A DNA stretch of 64,000 nt from RUG369 sp050949645. GTDB lineage: Bacteria; Planctomycetota; Planctomycetia; Pirellulales; Thermoguttaceae. Under the pieces are notes generated by a model that had not been told where the DNA came from, did not search any database, and was given only the letters and a program-made list of their open reading frames with translations. Position 1 is the first letter of the stretch. Each line of letters starts with the position of its first letter. The stretch spans positions 3,100,001-3,164,000 of the forward strand of contig JBMNGC010000001.1 of the NCBI GenBank assembly GCA_050949645.1, given 5' to 3'. The translations under genes and the position numbers were made by a program. Below, piece after piece: positions 18,161-26,400 of the stretch.

Positions 18161-19414
18161 ATGGCTGAGCAGGCGAAAGAATACGTCTATCTGGATAACA
18201 ACGCTACGACGCGGGTTGCGCCTGAGGTTGTCGAGACGGTCCATAAATATCTTCGAGATCAATATTGGAATCCGAGTTCGATGTACGAGCCGTCCTTGCG
18301 GCTTGCGCGCGAGATCGACGCGGCGCGAGCCACGATTGCCGAAGCTCTTGGCGCCGCGTATCCGGACGAGATCATCTTCACGTCTTGCGCGACGGAAAGC
18401 GACAACGCGGCGCTCGTCGGCGGACTGAAAGCGTCGCTGAAGGCGAATCCGAAGCGTCGGCGCATCATCACGACGAAGGTCGAGCATCCGGCGGTCATCG
18501 AGGTATGCCGGCGTCTTGAGAAAGACGGATATCCCGTCGACTGGATCGGGGTGGACAGGGACGGGGCGCTCGATATCCGTTCCTTCGTTCATGCGTTGCG
18601 ACCCGGCGAAACGGCGGTTGTTTCCATCATGCACGCGAACAACGAGACGGGGGTTATCTTCCCGATCGAAAAACTGTCGCGAATCGTCAAACAGACGGAC
18701 CCGAAGATTCTCTTCCACGTCGACGCGACGCAGTCGGTCACGAAACTTCCGATCAACTTGTCGGCGAAGCCGGAGGATTTTGGCGGCGCGCCGGGCGGGT
18801 TCGGATACGTCGACATGCTGTCCCTGAGCGGTCATAAAATCCACGCTCCGAAGGGAATCGGCGCTCTTTACGTTCGTCGCGGCGCGGCGTTCGAGCCGCT
18901 GATACTTGGCGGTCGCCAGGAGCGCGGTCGTCGCGCGGGCACGGAGAACGTCCCTTATATCATGGGGCTTGCGGAGGCGCTTTCGATCGAGAACGAACAG
19001 ATGGTCGAGAATAATCGACGGATAGCGGCGCTCCGCGACAAGCTGCAAAAAGGGATCGAAGAGCGTATCCCGTACGTCGTGGTGAACGGCAAGAATTCGC
19101 CACGGAATCCGAACACTCTCAACGTCGCGCTTTACGGGGCGGAGGGCGAAGCGATCCTTGTGCTCATGTCGGAACGCGGGATCTGCTTTTCGAGCGGTTC
19201 CGCGTGCACGTCGGGCTCCCTTGAACCGTCTCACGTTCTCACGGAGATGCAGGTTCCGCCGGGCGCGTTGCAGGGGAATTTCCGGTTCAGCTTGAGTCGT
19301 TTCACGACGGAAGAGGAGATCGATCGCGCGCTCGAAGCGTTCGTTGAGGTCGTCGCGGTCGTTCGTCAGACGTCGTCGAAATGGGACGACGCCAAGGGCG
19401 TTCCAATCGACTGA
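18161..19414 (+). CDS. Cysteine desulfurase (NifS/IscS family)
   Basis: 417 residues, PLP-dependent aminotransferase class V fold. It removes sulfur from L-cysteine, giving alanine and an enzyme persulfide used for Fe-S clusters or thio-modifications. YLDNNATTRVAPEVVE opens the protein, MHANNETGVIFPI carries the PLP-pyridine histidine region, LSGHKIHAPKGIG holds the Schiff-base lysine (about residue 226), and CFSSGSACTSG holds the catalytic cysteine (about 349) in the long loop typical of group I enzymes. GAGG lies 7-10 nt before the ATG. No IscU, SufBCD or MnmA gene is adjacent, so which sulfur acceptor it serves cannot be told. The insertion EDFGGAPGGFGYVDM before the PLP lysine is slightly longer than in IscS. 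Confidence 0.93.
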   Translation: MAEQAKEYVYLDNNATTRVAPEVVETVHKYLRDQYWNPSSMYEPSLRLAREIDAARATIAEALGAAYPDEIIFTSCATESDNAALVGGLKASLKANPKRRRIITTKVEHPAVIEVCRRLEKDGYPVDWIGVDRDGALDIRSFVHALRPGETAVVSIMHANNETGVIFPIEKLSRIVKQTDPKILFHVDATQSVTKLPINLSAKPEDFGGAPGGFGYVDMLSLSGHKIHAPKGIGALYVRRGAAFEPLILGGRQERGRRAGTENVPYIMGLAEALSIENEQMVENNRRIAALRDKLQKGIEERIPYVVVNGKNSPRNPNTLNVALYGAEGEAILVLMSERGICFSSGSACTSGSLEPSHVLTEMQVPPGALQGNFRFSLSRFTTEEEIDRALEAFVEVVAVVRQTSSKWDDAKGVPID

Positions 19415-19442
19415 TTGGAAGCGTCCTTTTTGAGACCCGCTC

Positions 19443-19470
19443 TTGTCGAAAAACGCTATGGTATTACAAT
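19443..19470 (+). promoter_or_regulatory. Promoter of malate dehydrogenase gene
   Basis: TTGTCG, 16-nt spacer, TACAAT, about 130 nt before the ATG at 19601. Confidence 0.5.
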
Positions 19471-19600
19471 AAAACGAATGTTTACAACCAGCTGTTTTTC
19501 CGCGAGCGTCGAGACGCGACGCCGACTCTAATGTTGCAGAATCGAATCGCGGACGACAGGAAATAGAAACAGAAACACTGTCTTTCGGAGGCAATTTACA

Positions 19601-20551
19601 ATGAAACGCGCGAAGATCACCATTATCGGCGCCGGAAACGTGGGAGCTACTTGCGCGCAGTATTGCGCAATGGCGGGTCTGGGCGACGTCTACCTTCTCG
19701 ATATCCCTGCCACGAAGAGTATGCCGAAGGGTAAGGCGCTCGACATTTCGGAAGCGGCTCCAGTTCTCGGATTCGCGGGAACGGTTCACGGCACGACGGA
19801 TTACGCCGACACGGTCAACAGCGACGTTATCGTCGTCACGGCTGGCGTTCCTCGCAAGCCTGGCATGAGTCGCGACGATCTTCTCGCCACGAACGCCAAG
19901 ATCGTCGGCTCCGTCGGCGAAGAGATTAAGAAGACGAGCCCGAACGCGGTCGTGATCGTCGTGAGCAACCCAGTTGACACGATGGTTCAGCGTATGCACG
20001 ACGTGCTCGGTTTCCCGCACGAGCGCGTTATCGGTCAGGCCGGCGTTCTCGACGCGTCTCGTTTCTGCACGTTCATCGCGATGGAACTCGGCGTCGACGT
20101 TCGCGACGTCCATGCGATGCTTCTTGGCGGTCACGGCGACTCGATGGTCCCGCTCTCAAGCTGCGCCTCCGTTTCCGGCATTCCGGTGACTCAGCTCATC
20201 GCTAAGGATCGTCTTGACGAGATCACGCAGCGCGCTCGCGTCGGCGGCGGCGAAATCGTCAATCTTCTTGGCACCGGCTCCGCGTACTATGCGCCCGCCG
20301 CGTCCACGGCGAAGATGGTCAGCGCGATCGTCAACGACGAGAATAGCGTTCTCGCGTGCGTCGCGTTCTGCGATGAAGAATACTCAGTCGGCGGTTATTA
20401 CGTCGGCGTTCCTGTCGTTCTCGGCGACGGCGGCGTCAAGAAGATCGTTTCGCTCGATATGACGCTCGAAGAAAAAGCGCTCTTCGCGAAGAGCTGCGAC
20501 GCGGTTCGCACCAACGTCGCGAACATGAAGAAGCTCGTCGATCAGGGCTGA
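19601..20551 (+). CDS. mdh: Malate dehydrogenase (LDH-like type)
   Basis: 316 residues, full length for the LDH-like malate dehydrogenase group; oxidises malate to oxaloacetate with NAD in the citric acid cycle. IIGAGNVGATCAQYCA is the NAD-binding glycine loop, and an acidic residue in YLLDIP fits NAD preference. VPRKPGMSRDDLL carries the active-site loop arginine pair; arginine here (instead of glutamine) distinguishes malate from lactate dehydrogenases. SNPVDTM and LGGHGDSMVPL contain the substrate-binding and catalytic histidine segments. GGAGG precedes the ATG. Stand-alone gene with its own promoter. Confidence 0.95.
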   Translation: MKRAKITIIGAGNVGATCAQYCAMAGLGDVYLLDIPATKSMPKGKALDISEAAPVLGFAGTVHGTTDYADTVNSDVIVVTAGVPRKPGMSRDDLLATNAKIVGSVGEEIKKTSPNAVVIVVSNPVDTMVQRMHDVLGFPHERVIGQAGVLDASRFCTFIAMELGVDVRDVHAMLLGGHGDSMVPLSSCASVSGIPVTQLIAKDRLDEITQRARVGGGEIVNLLGTGSAYYAPAASTAKMVSAIVNDENSVLACVAFCDEEYSVGGYYVGVPVVLGDGGVKKIVSLDMTLEEKALFAKSCDAVRTNVANMKKLVDQG

Positions 20552-20605
20552 ACTTGATCGTCCTGCGCATCGGCGCGTTTTATAGCATAGGAGCGAGTAT
20601 CGACC

Positions 20606-21016
20606 ATGGGCGTTCGTCCGCGATTCGTACTCGCTCTTTTGTTTTTTCTTGTCGCGCTCGCCGCCGGAATCGCGATTCTGAGCGACGCGTCGCCCCTGTG
20701 GCTCCCGATTCCCCCGTGCCCCTTTCATGAGATGACCGGACTCTACTGTCCCGGTTGCGGCTCCACGCGTGCGATCAGGCGAATTCTTCGTTGCGACCTT
20801 GTCGGCGCTTTTCGATGCAACCCTTTCCTTGTTCTCCTTGCGCCGTTCTTTTTCTGGCAGCTCGTTCTTTGGTTTTATGACCTGGCGCGCGACGAGCGTC
20901 CTTTCCGGCAAAGTTCCTACTGGTTCGCGATCGTCGTCGTCGCGACGGCGCTCGTCTTTACCGTCGCGCGCAACATCCCCTTAGAATCGTTGGAATGGTT
21001 GCGGCCTCCAACGTGA
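20606..21016 (+). CDS. DUF2752 membrane protein
   Basis: 136 residues with three predicted membrane helices (about 6-26, 76-95, 108-126). The diagnostic DUF2752 motif is clear: MTGLYCPGCGSTRAIRRIL followed by a hydrophobic segment with FRCNPFLVL. The CPGCGSTRA loop with two cysteines could bind metal or form a disulfide; function is unknown for the family. Start ATG 20606 has only a modest ribosome site (AGGAGCGAG further upstream). It lies between malate dehydrogenase and the CD225 cassette; DUF2752 genes are frequently found beside TM2/CD225-type small membrane proteins, which supports treating it as part of that unit (inference). Confidence 0.88.
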   Translation: MGVRPRFVLALLFFLVALAAGIAILSDASPLWLPIPPCPFHEMTGLYCPGCGSTRAIRRILRCDLVGAFRCNPFLVLLAPFFFWQLVLWFYDLARDERPFRQSSYWFAIVVVATALVFTVARNIPLESLEWLRPPT

Positions 21017-21057
21017 CGCGCGCGTTGTAAGAAATTCTTTTTCCACGCTCAATTCCC

Positions 21058-21086
21058 TTTAATCAGCCGTGGGACTGCGTTATAAT
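21058..21086 (+). promoter_or_regulatory. Candidate promoter of the CD225 cassette
   Basis: Perfect TATAAT at 21081-21086, with a weak -35 (TTTAAT) 17 nt upstream; about 73 nt before the first zinc-ribbon gene. Confidence 0.45.
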
Positions 21087-21158
21087 AGCGAAGGTTCGGT
21101 TTGGCGCGTTGCGACATGCTCCTCCGCGTACGACCGTCGTTTCATCGTGGAGGACGAT

Positions 21159-21608
21159 ATGAGATACTGCACGCGTTGCGGAGCGCCCGAGCTTGAAGGC
21201 GCAAAATTTTGCCCTACCTGCGGAAAATGTTACGAGCCTGGCGACGGATTCAACTGGAAGAACGCGCTGAACTGGCGCCCCTTTGAATCTTTCATTGAAA
21301 AAACGACTCATTTTATCGAACCGGCGAGTCGCTTCGCGCTGACTGCGTTGCGTCGCGGCGCCGATTTCGTCTTCTCGCAGAACGCGAGAGCGCCGTCGTA
21401 CATCATTTGGAATCTGCTCGCGCTCCTTCTTTGCAGCGTTCCGATGGGGCTCGTCGGGGTCGCGTATTCGATCCGCGTTCTCCAGCTCAAAAAGAACGGC
21501 GACGCGTCGCCCGAGCTCGCTTCGTACTATGCGAAGCTCTGGTTCGTTCTGGCGATCCTCTGGCTCTTTGTCGTTCGGACGCCGTTTTTGTATTTGAAAA
21601 GTCTCTGA
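21159..21608 (+). CDS. Zinc-ribbon plus CD225-type membrane protein, copy 1
   Basis: 149 residues from ATG 21159, chosen because GGAGGA lies just upstream and the zinc ribbon then starts at residue 3; an upstream in-frame start at 21069 has none. YCTRCGAPELEGAKFCPTCG is a CxxC-x11-CxxC zinc ribbon. The C-terminal half (IIWNLLALLLCSVPMGLVG, VAYSIRV, a GDASPEL loop, then AKLWFVLAILWLFVV) matches the two-helix CD225/dispanin layout with its conserved cysteine before the first-helix end and the YS motif. Probably an inner-membrane protein with the zinc ribbon in the cytoplasm. First of four related genes. Bacterial CD225 roles are not established. Confidence 0.85.
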   Translation: MRYCTRCGAPELEGAKFCPTCGKCYEPGDGFNWKNALNWRPFESFIEKTTHFIEPASRFALTALRRGADFVFSQNARAPSYIIWNLLALLLCSVPMGLVGVAYSIRVLQLKKNGDASPELASYYAKLWFVLAILWLFVVRTPFLYLKSL

Positions 21609-21698
21609 GCGCTCCAAGCTTTTGAGGACGCAGCTTCCGCGAGACGCCGCGAATCGTTGAATCGCGTTAGTCCCGCCCCTTCAATGGAGAGAGAGTCG

Positions 21699-22394
21699 AT
21701 GAATTGCAGATCTTGCGGTCGTGAAGCCGAGGACGGAACAAAATTTTGCGTCTGGTGCGGAGCGCGCCTCGAGTCGGCGAGCGCGACGTCGGCGGGCGAC
21801 GCGTTTGCGAATTCTCCTTTGGGTTCGGGGTCGGCGTCCTTCGACGTCGCGTCAGGTTACGACGACGCTCCCACGCCGGAACCTCCAGCGCCTGACGACC
21901 CCGAAAATCAGGCCCCGACGCCTGACCGCGGCATGGTCGACGCGAGGAGTTATCTCATTCCGAACATCGTCATGCTCTTCCTTTGCACGCCTGTATGGTT
22001 CTTTTCGATCATTGGCGTTTATTATTCGATCAGAGCGGAGTTGGCTAAAGCGACTTCCGATCTCGAGAAGTTCAGGCGTGCGACGATCGCCAAAAGTTTA
22101 TTTTGGTTTAACCTTGTCGCCGCGCTCGCGTTCTACGCGCTGTTTTTCTACGGCCTCTCCTATCCTGATCCGTCGAATGAACAGCCTAGTCCGAGCGTTA
22201 CGGCCGCCGTCGTCGACGTCGCGGAATCCCCAGAGCCTGAAACCGACGAGGAATCGGCGTCGTCGCCGGAGGAGAGTCCTTCCGCGCCTCTCGTAGAGGA
22301 GTATGAACTCGAAAAACATGGCGCCAACGACTCGGACGCCGCTCCCGATTCCGAGGAGCCCGACGAAGACGATTCCACGACGTCCGCAGAGTAG
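21699..22394 (+). CDS. Zinc-ribbon plus CD225-type membrane protein, copy 2
   Basis: 231 residues from ATG 21699, preceded by GGAGAGAGAG. MNCRSCGREAEDGTKFCVWC is the zinc ribbon. A proline/acidic linker follows (about 25-85). The membrane module is LIPNIVMLFLCTPVWFFS, IIGVYYSIRAE and SLFWFNLVAALAFYALFFY, the same order as copy 1. The last about 70 residues are acidic and serine-rich (PEPETDEESASSPEESPSAP) without structure-forming motifs. Such a tail on the far side of the second helix is not part of the usual CD225 domain. 5 bp separate its stop from the next reading frame, so the genes are probably one transcript. Confidence 0.82.
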   Translation: MNCRSCGREAEDGTKFCVWCGARLESASATSAGDAFANSPLGSGSASFDVASGYDDAPTPEPPAPDDPENQAPTPDRGMVDARSYLIPNIVMLFLCTPVWFFSIIGVYYSIRAELAKATSDLEKFRRATIAKSLFWFNLVAALAFYALFFYGLSYPDPSNEQPSPSVTAAVVDVAESPEPETDEESASSPEESPSAPLVEEYELEKHGANDSDAAPDSEEPDEDDSTTSAE

Positions 22395-22420
22395 GAAAGT
22401 TGACAGGAAAGGCGATAGAT

Positions 22421-23080
22421 ATGCGTTGTCCCTTGTGCGGCGCGGATAATACCGATGCATCCAAATACTGCCAGTGTTGCGGCGTTTCCCTTGCGCCGAT
22501 TGCCGAAGGGGTCGCTGAAGCGAAGCAGAGTCACGACGCTCCGCGCGAGACTCGTGATCCCGACTATCTTGCCTGGAGCGTCGTCATGGGCGTTGTCTGC
22601 TGTGTTCCATATATAGCGATCTTTCCGATCGTATACGCTATTTCTGCGCGCGGACACTTTGCTCGCGGGCATTACGACGTCGCTCGCTACCAAGCGCGTA
22701 GAGCTCGAGGTTTATTCTGGTTCGCGCTCTTCTTTGGGCTGGCGATCAATTCCTTCTACGCGTGGACCCACCGCGCCGAGTTAGTTCAGCGATATTACGA
22801 ACAGCTCTCTCAAATGACGGACTTTGGCGCCGACCCAGCGCCTGAGAGTATGTTCGGCAACGTCGTCGAGGAAACGGAAGAGGAGGGGACGGAGGCCGAG
22901 GAGGGGCCTGTCGATCCGTCGGAGGAGTCCGACGCGACGGAGCCCTCTGAAGCGTCGGTCGAGGAGGGTGATTCGACGCCACCCGAGATCGATTTCGAGC
23001 CGAACGATTCGTCGGAGAGCGTCGAGAGTAGGACGGAGACGCAGTCCCTCAGCGACTTCCTTAAAAAGGACGGCGACTAA
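22421..23080 (+). CDS. Zinc-ribbon plus CD225-type membrane protein, copy 3
   Basis: 219 residues from ATG 22421 (AGGAAAGG upstream). MRCPLCGADNTDASKYCQCC forms the zinc ribbon, followed by a 25-residue linker and the two-helix module (YLAWSVVMGVVCCVPYIAIF, PIVYAISARG, then GLFWFALFFGLAINSFYAW). The tail (about 145-219) is acidic and runs through EETEEEGTEAEEGPVDPSEE to a short basic end (SDFLKKDGD). Same gene plan as copy 2 but low identity outside the zinc and membrane parts, so the duplication is old. Confidence 0.82.
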   Translation: MRCPLCGADNTDASKYCQCCGVSLAPIAEGVAEAKQSHDAPRETRDPDYLAWSVVMGVVCCVPYIAIFPIVYAISARGHFARGHYDVARYQARRARGLFWFALFFGLAINSFYAWTHRAELVQRYYEQLSQMTDFGADPAPESMFGNVVEETEEEGTEAEEGPVDPSEESDATEPSEASVEEGDSTPPEIDFEPNDSSESVESRTETQSLSDFLKKDGD

Positions 23081-23127
23081 GAAGGGGCGACCGGCGTGGT
23101 TTCGCCGCGTCGCCGCTGGAGAACTCA

Positions 23128-23400
23128 ATGACGAAAGACGATGACCGGAAGATCGCGCCTCGGCGATTTCACAGCTGGATTTTGCCGAATATTATCGCGT
23201 TCTTACTCTGTTTTCCGATAGGAATTGTCGGGCTGGTATTTTCCGTCAAGGCGCTTCGCGCTTTTCGCCGCGGCGACCTGGCGCTCTCGAAATACCACGC
23301 GGAGTCGGCGCGCGCCTACTTCTGGTTCGCGACGCTTCTCGGCGTCCCCTTTGGATTCTTCTGCTTGCTGCAGGCGTGGTTCGCCTCCGGAGCGCCATAA
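23128..23400 (+). CDS. CD225-type membrane protein without zinc ribbon, copy 4
   Basis: 90 residues: a short charged N terminus (MTKDDDRKIAPRRF) replaces the zinc ribbon. WILPNIIAFLLCFPIGIVG, LVFSVKALRAFRRGDLALS and AYFWFATLLGVPFGFFCLLQ give a compact CD225 domain with the canonical cysteine, the FSVKA segment and the GD loop. A GGAG is 9 nt before the ATG. It closes the cassette, directly before a strong terminator. The zinc domain may have been lost, or supplied in trans by the other copies (inference). Confidence 0.82.
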   Translation: MTKDDDRKIAPRRFHSWILPNIIAFLLCFPIGIVGLVFSVKALRAFRRGDLALSKYHAESARAYFWFATLLGVPFGFFCLLQAWFASGAP

Positions 23401-23417
23401 GGCGCGCTCAGCGCATG

Positions 23418-23462
23418 AAAAAACGGGTCGCGGTCTATTGAAGACTGCGACCCGTTTTCTTT
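23418..23462. terminator. Strong bidirectional terminator
   Basis: AAAACGGGTCGC with an extended stem pairs with GCGACCCGTTTT, flanked by A-run on one side and TTTTCTTTT on the other; serves the CD225 cassette and the convergent LEPR-XLL gene. Confidence 0.9.
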
Positions 23463-23495
23463 TACAATCGTTTAATAACGCGAAGAGACTTGGCG

Positions 23496-26400
23496 TCAGA
23501 ACTCTTCTTCGAAGATTTCTTCGAGATAATCGATGAAGACCGCGTCAATCAACGAGTTAGCGGCGGCGCTATATTCCCACGCTCCGATATCGATCGTTCC
23601 AACCTTACGCGCTCGGCCCGCGACGTCTCTTCGCCCGATAACGGTCGTTTGCGCGTACATATTCGAACCGCTATTGACGAGGGTCGCCTGATCTGTTTGC
23701 GTGGCTGCGTCGTCGGTGTAGACGACGGCGCTGAAGGTTGCGTCGGTAATCTCGCCCGTGGCGGCGTTGTCTAACGCGCCCGACGCCGCGAAGTCTCCCT
23801 CCGCCACGATATAGAACGGGTTCAGGTTAACAGCGCTAATCACGCCGAAGGAACCGTTGGGGTCAAAGTTTGACGCGCCGATATGTCCCTCGGTTGCGAC
23901 GGAGTTATAAACCCTGATCTTTCTTCCCGCTGCGACCCAGATCGCGTTCTTCACGTTAGGATCGACGCTTTCCGTCGCGAAGAGGGAGTTGGCGACCAGG
24001 GGGTCTGCAGCGATTGAGCCGCCGTAATAGAGTCCGTAGCCGCCCAGTTGTTCCTGAGCGTAGATCGTGTTGTTGATGAAGTCGAGATCTTCGCCGACCG
24101 CGGCGACCGCCATGCCCGCGTTCCCAGTGAAGTTGGAGTTGTAGATCCTGAGGGTGGAGCCTGAATCGCCGTAGATGACGCCGCCTTCCGTCGGAACGTT
24201 CGCGGAGCTATCGTTGTCGATGAAGGAGCAGCCGTTCACGTTAAGGACGGCGTCAGCGCCGCTTACGCGGATCGCGGACCCCTTTTCAGCGACCCCGCCC
24301 GTGAAGGTAAGCCCGGCAACGGAGAGGAAGGAGCCGACGACGTTGAACGCGCCGTTTTCAGAGCCGGAGGCGTCGATCACGACCTTGTTGGCGGGATCGG
24401 CGACAACGACGAGGTTGCTCGTGACGTCGATCGCGTCGTTCAGCGCGACGCTCGTTACGTCGTCAAAGGTGACGTCGTCGATGACCGCGTCGGGGAACTC
24501 GGCGAGGAGACGTTCATGGTAAGCGACGGCTTCGCGGAGCGAGGTCGCGCCGTCATGGGGGTCAACGACGTCTTCGCCGGTCGTGACGACGACGGTGCGA
24601 ATTTCTTGATCCCAAAGCGATACGCCGTTGGAGGCGACGGCGCGGACGCGGATCGCCTTGTCGGCGTAGGACGCGTCGCCCTTCGTCGCCGTGACGATTC
24701 CGTGCTGCTCGCCGAAGCTGACGCCCTGGAGGTTATTCCAGACGCCGGAGTCCTCGTTAAAGTATTCAATCTGATACTGAACGTCGCCGGCGCCGTAGCA
24801 GGCGTTGAAGGTCACGACGGTCGCGCCGTAGGTTGAACCGTCGTCGACCGCGGTAACGTTCGAGATGTGCGGGAGATAGGCGAAGGCGTCGCCAAAGACC
24901 GAGCTCGCGTAGACGACGGTCTGACGACCCGGGTTGTTCGCGTCGGTGACGACGAGCTTATATTGCGCCGCGCCGGGAGCGTCGACAACGGTATAGGAGG
25001 CGCCCGTCGCGCCTTCAATCGGGGTCCAGGTATAGGAGTCGGCTGCGGGGCCGTCGATGAGGAGCGTCGCGCTCGCGTCCGTCGAACGGTACCACTGATA
25101 CGTGACGTCGGCTTCCGGGGTTACCGTCGCCGTCAACGTATCGACGTTGTACTCGTAGGAGTCGCTCGCGTCGGCGTCGAGTTCGACTCCGATCGGGCTG
25201 TAGAGGCCGAGGTACCGTTTGTCAATGACGTTATCGTCGGCGTCAAAGGCAAGGATTCGGTACGCGCCTTCGGACCCGGCGTTGAGCATCTTGGAGGTAT
25301 AAGTGATCATACCGTCCTCAAGGGTCGCGTTGCCGGAGGTTATCGTTCCGTCTTCGAGGAGGACGTCGGCGGCTCGCGCCCAAACGCCTTCGTCGTTGAG
25401 CTTAAGGAACCTGTATTTCGCGACGTCGGGGCTGTAGTTCCAGCTCACCGTAAGGTTGCGGTTGAGCGTGTAGTAAGGCCCGAACTCGTAATCGTTGATG
25501 TAATGAAGTTTCCCCTCGACGAGCGCTTCCGCCGAACTTCCGGCCGAGTATCCGATTCCGGTAACGACGACGCGGATCGTGGGGTCTTGTTCATACCAAT
25601 CGTCGCTCGTCGTGTAGGAGAGGAGTCCTTCGGCGTCTTCGATTTCGACGTCGCCGTTCTCGGTAACAAGGTACCATTTGACGATCGCTTCGGCGTCGCT
25701 TGAGGCGACGAGCGTCGCGTTAATCACGTCTCCGGCGGCATATTCGGCAAGATCCGTTCTGACCTTGACAGGCGCAAGGATGGTCTCGCGGTACCCGACG
25801 TCGTTACCGTCGGCGTCGTAGCCGTAGACGCGGACGCCGTAGCTCTTGCCCGGGTAGATCCCCTTGAGGGTCCAGGCCTGTTCGTCGAGGTTAGCTGCGC
25901 CCGGAACGTTGCCCCATGTAGCGCCGCCGTCCTTCGAGATCCGAACGGCGTAGGTTTCAGCGGTTCCAATCGCGTCCCAGGCGATCGTCGCCGTGGCGTT
26001 CGTCGCGTTGTACTGCGCGTCGACTCCGGAGCTCCAAATGGAGACGCCATTGGTCGTTACCGCACGGACGCGGATATACGCAGACGCGTAGGACGCGTCG
26101 CCCTTCGTCGCCGTGACGACGCCGTTATCTATCGTGAAGGCAACGCCTTGGAGGTTGTTCCAGTATCCTGACTCGGCGTTGTAATATTCGAGCTGGTACT
26201 CGACGTTTGCCGCGTCTCCTTCGTAGGCGTTGAAGGTCACGACGGTCGCGCCATAGGTTGAGCCGTCGTCGACGGCGGTCTGGGAGGCCACGACGGGCAT
26301 ATAGACTCCGGCGCTCGCAAAGAGAGGCGCGGCGTAGGCGACGGATTCGCCGAAGCCATTGGAAACGACGAGCTTGTAGATCGCGCCGTCGTCGCCGTCG

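Noticed and set aside
18083..20134. 683-codon minus-strand open frame
   Set aside because: It is antisense to the cysteine desulfurase and malate dehydrogenase genes, which both have full family motifs. The C-ending codon bias removes stops from this antisense frame.
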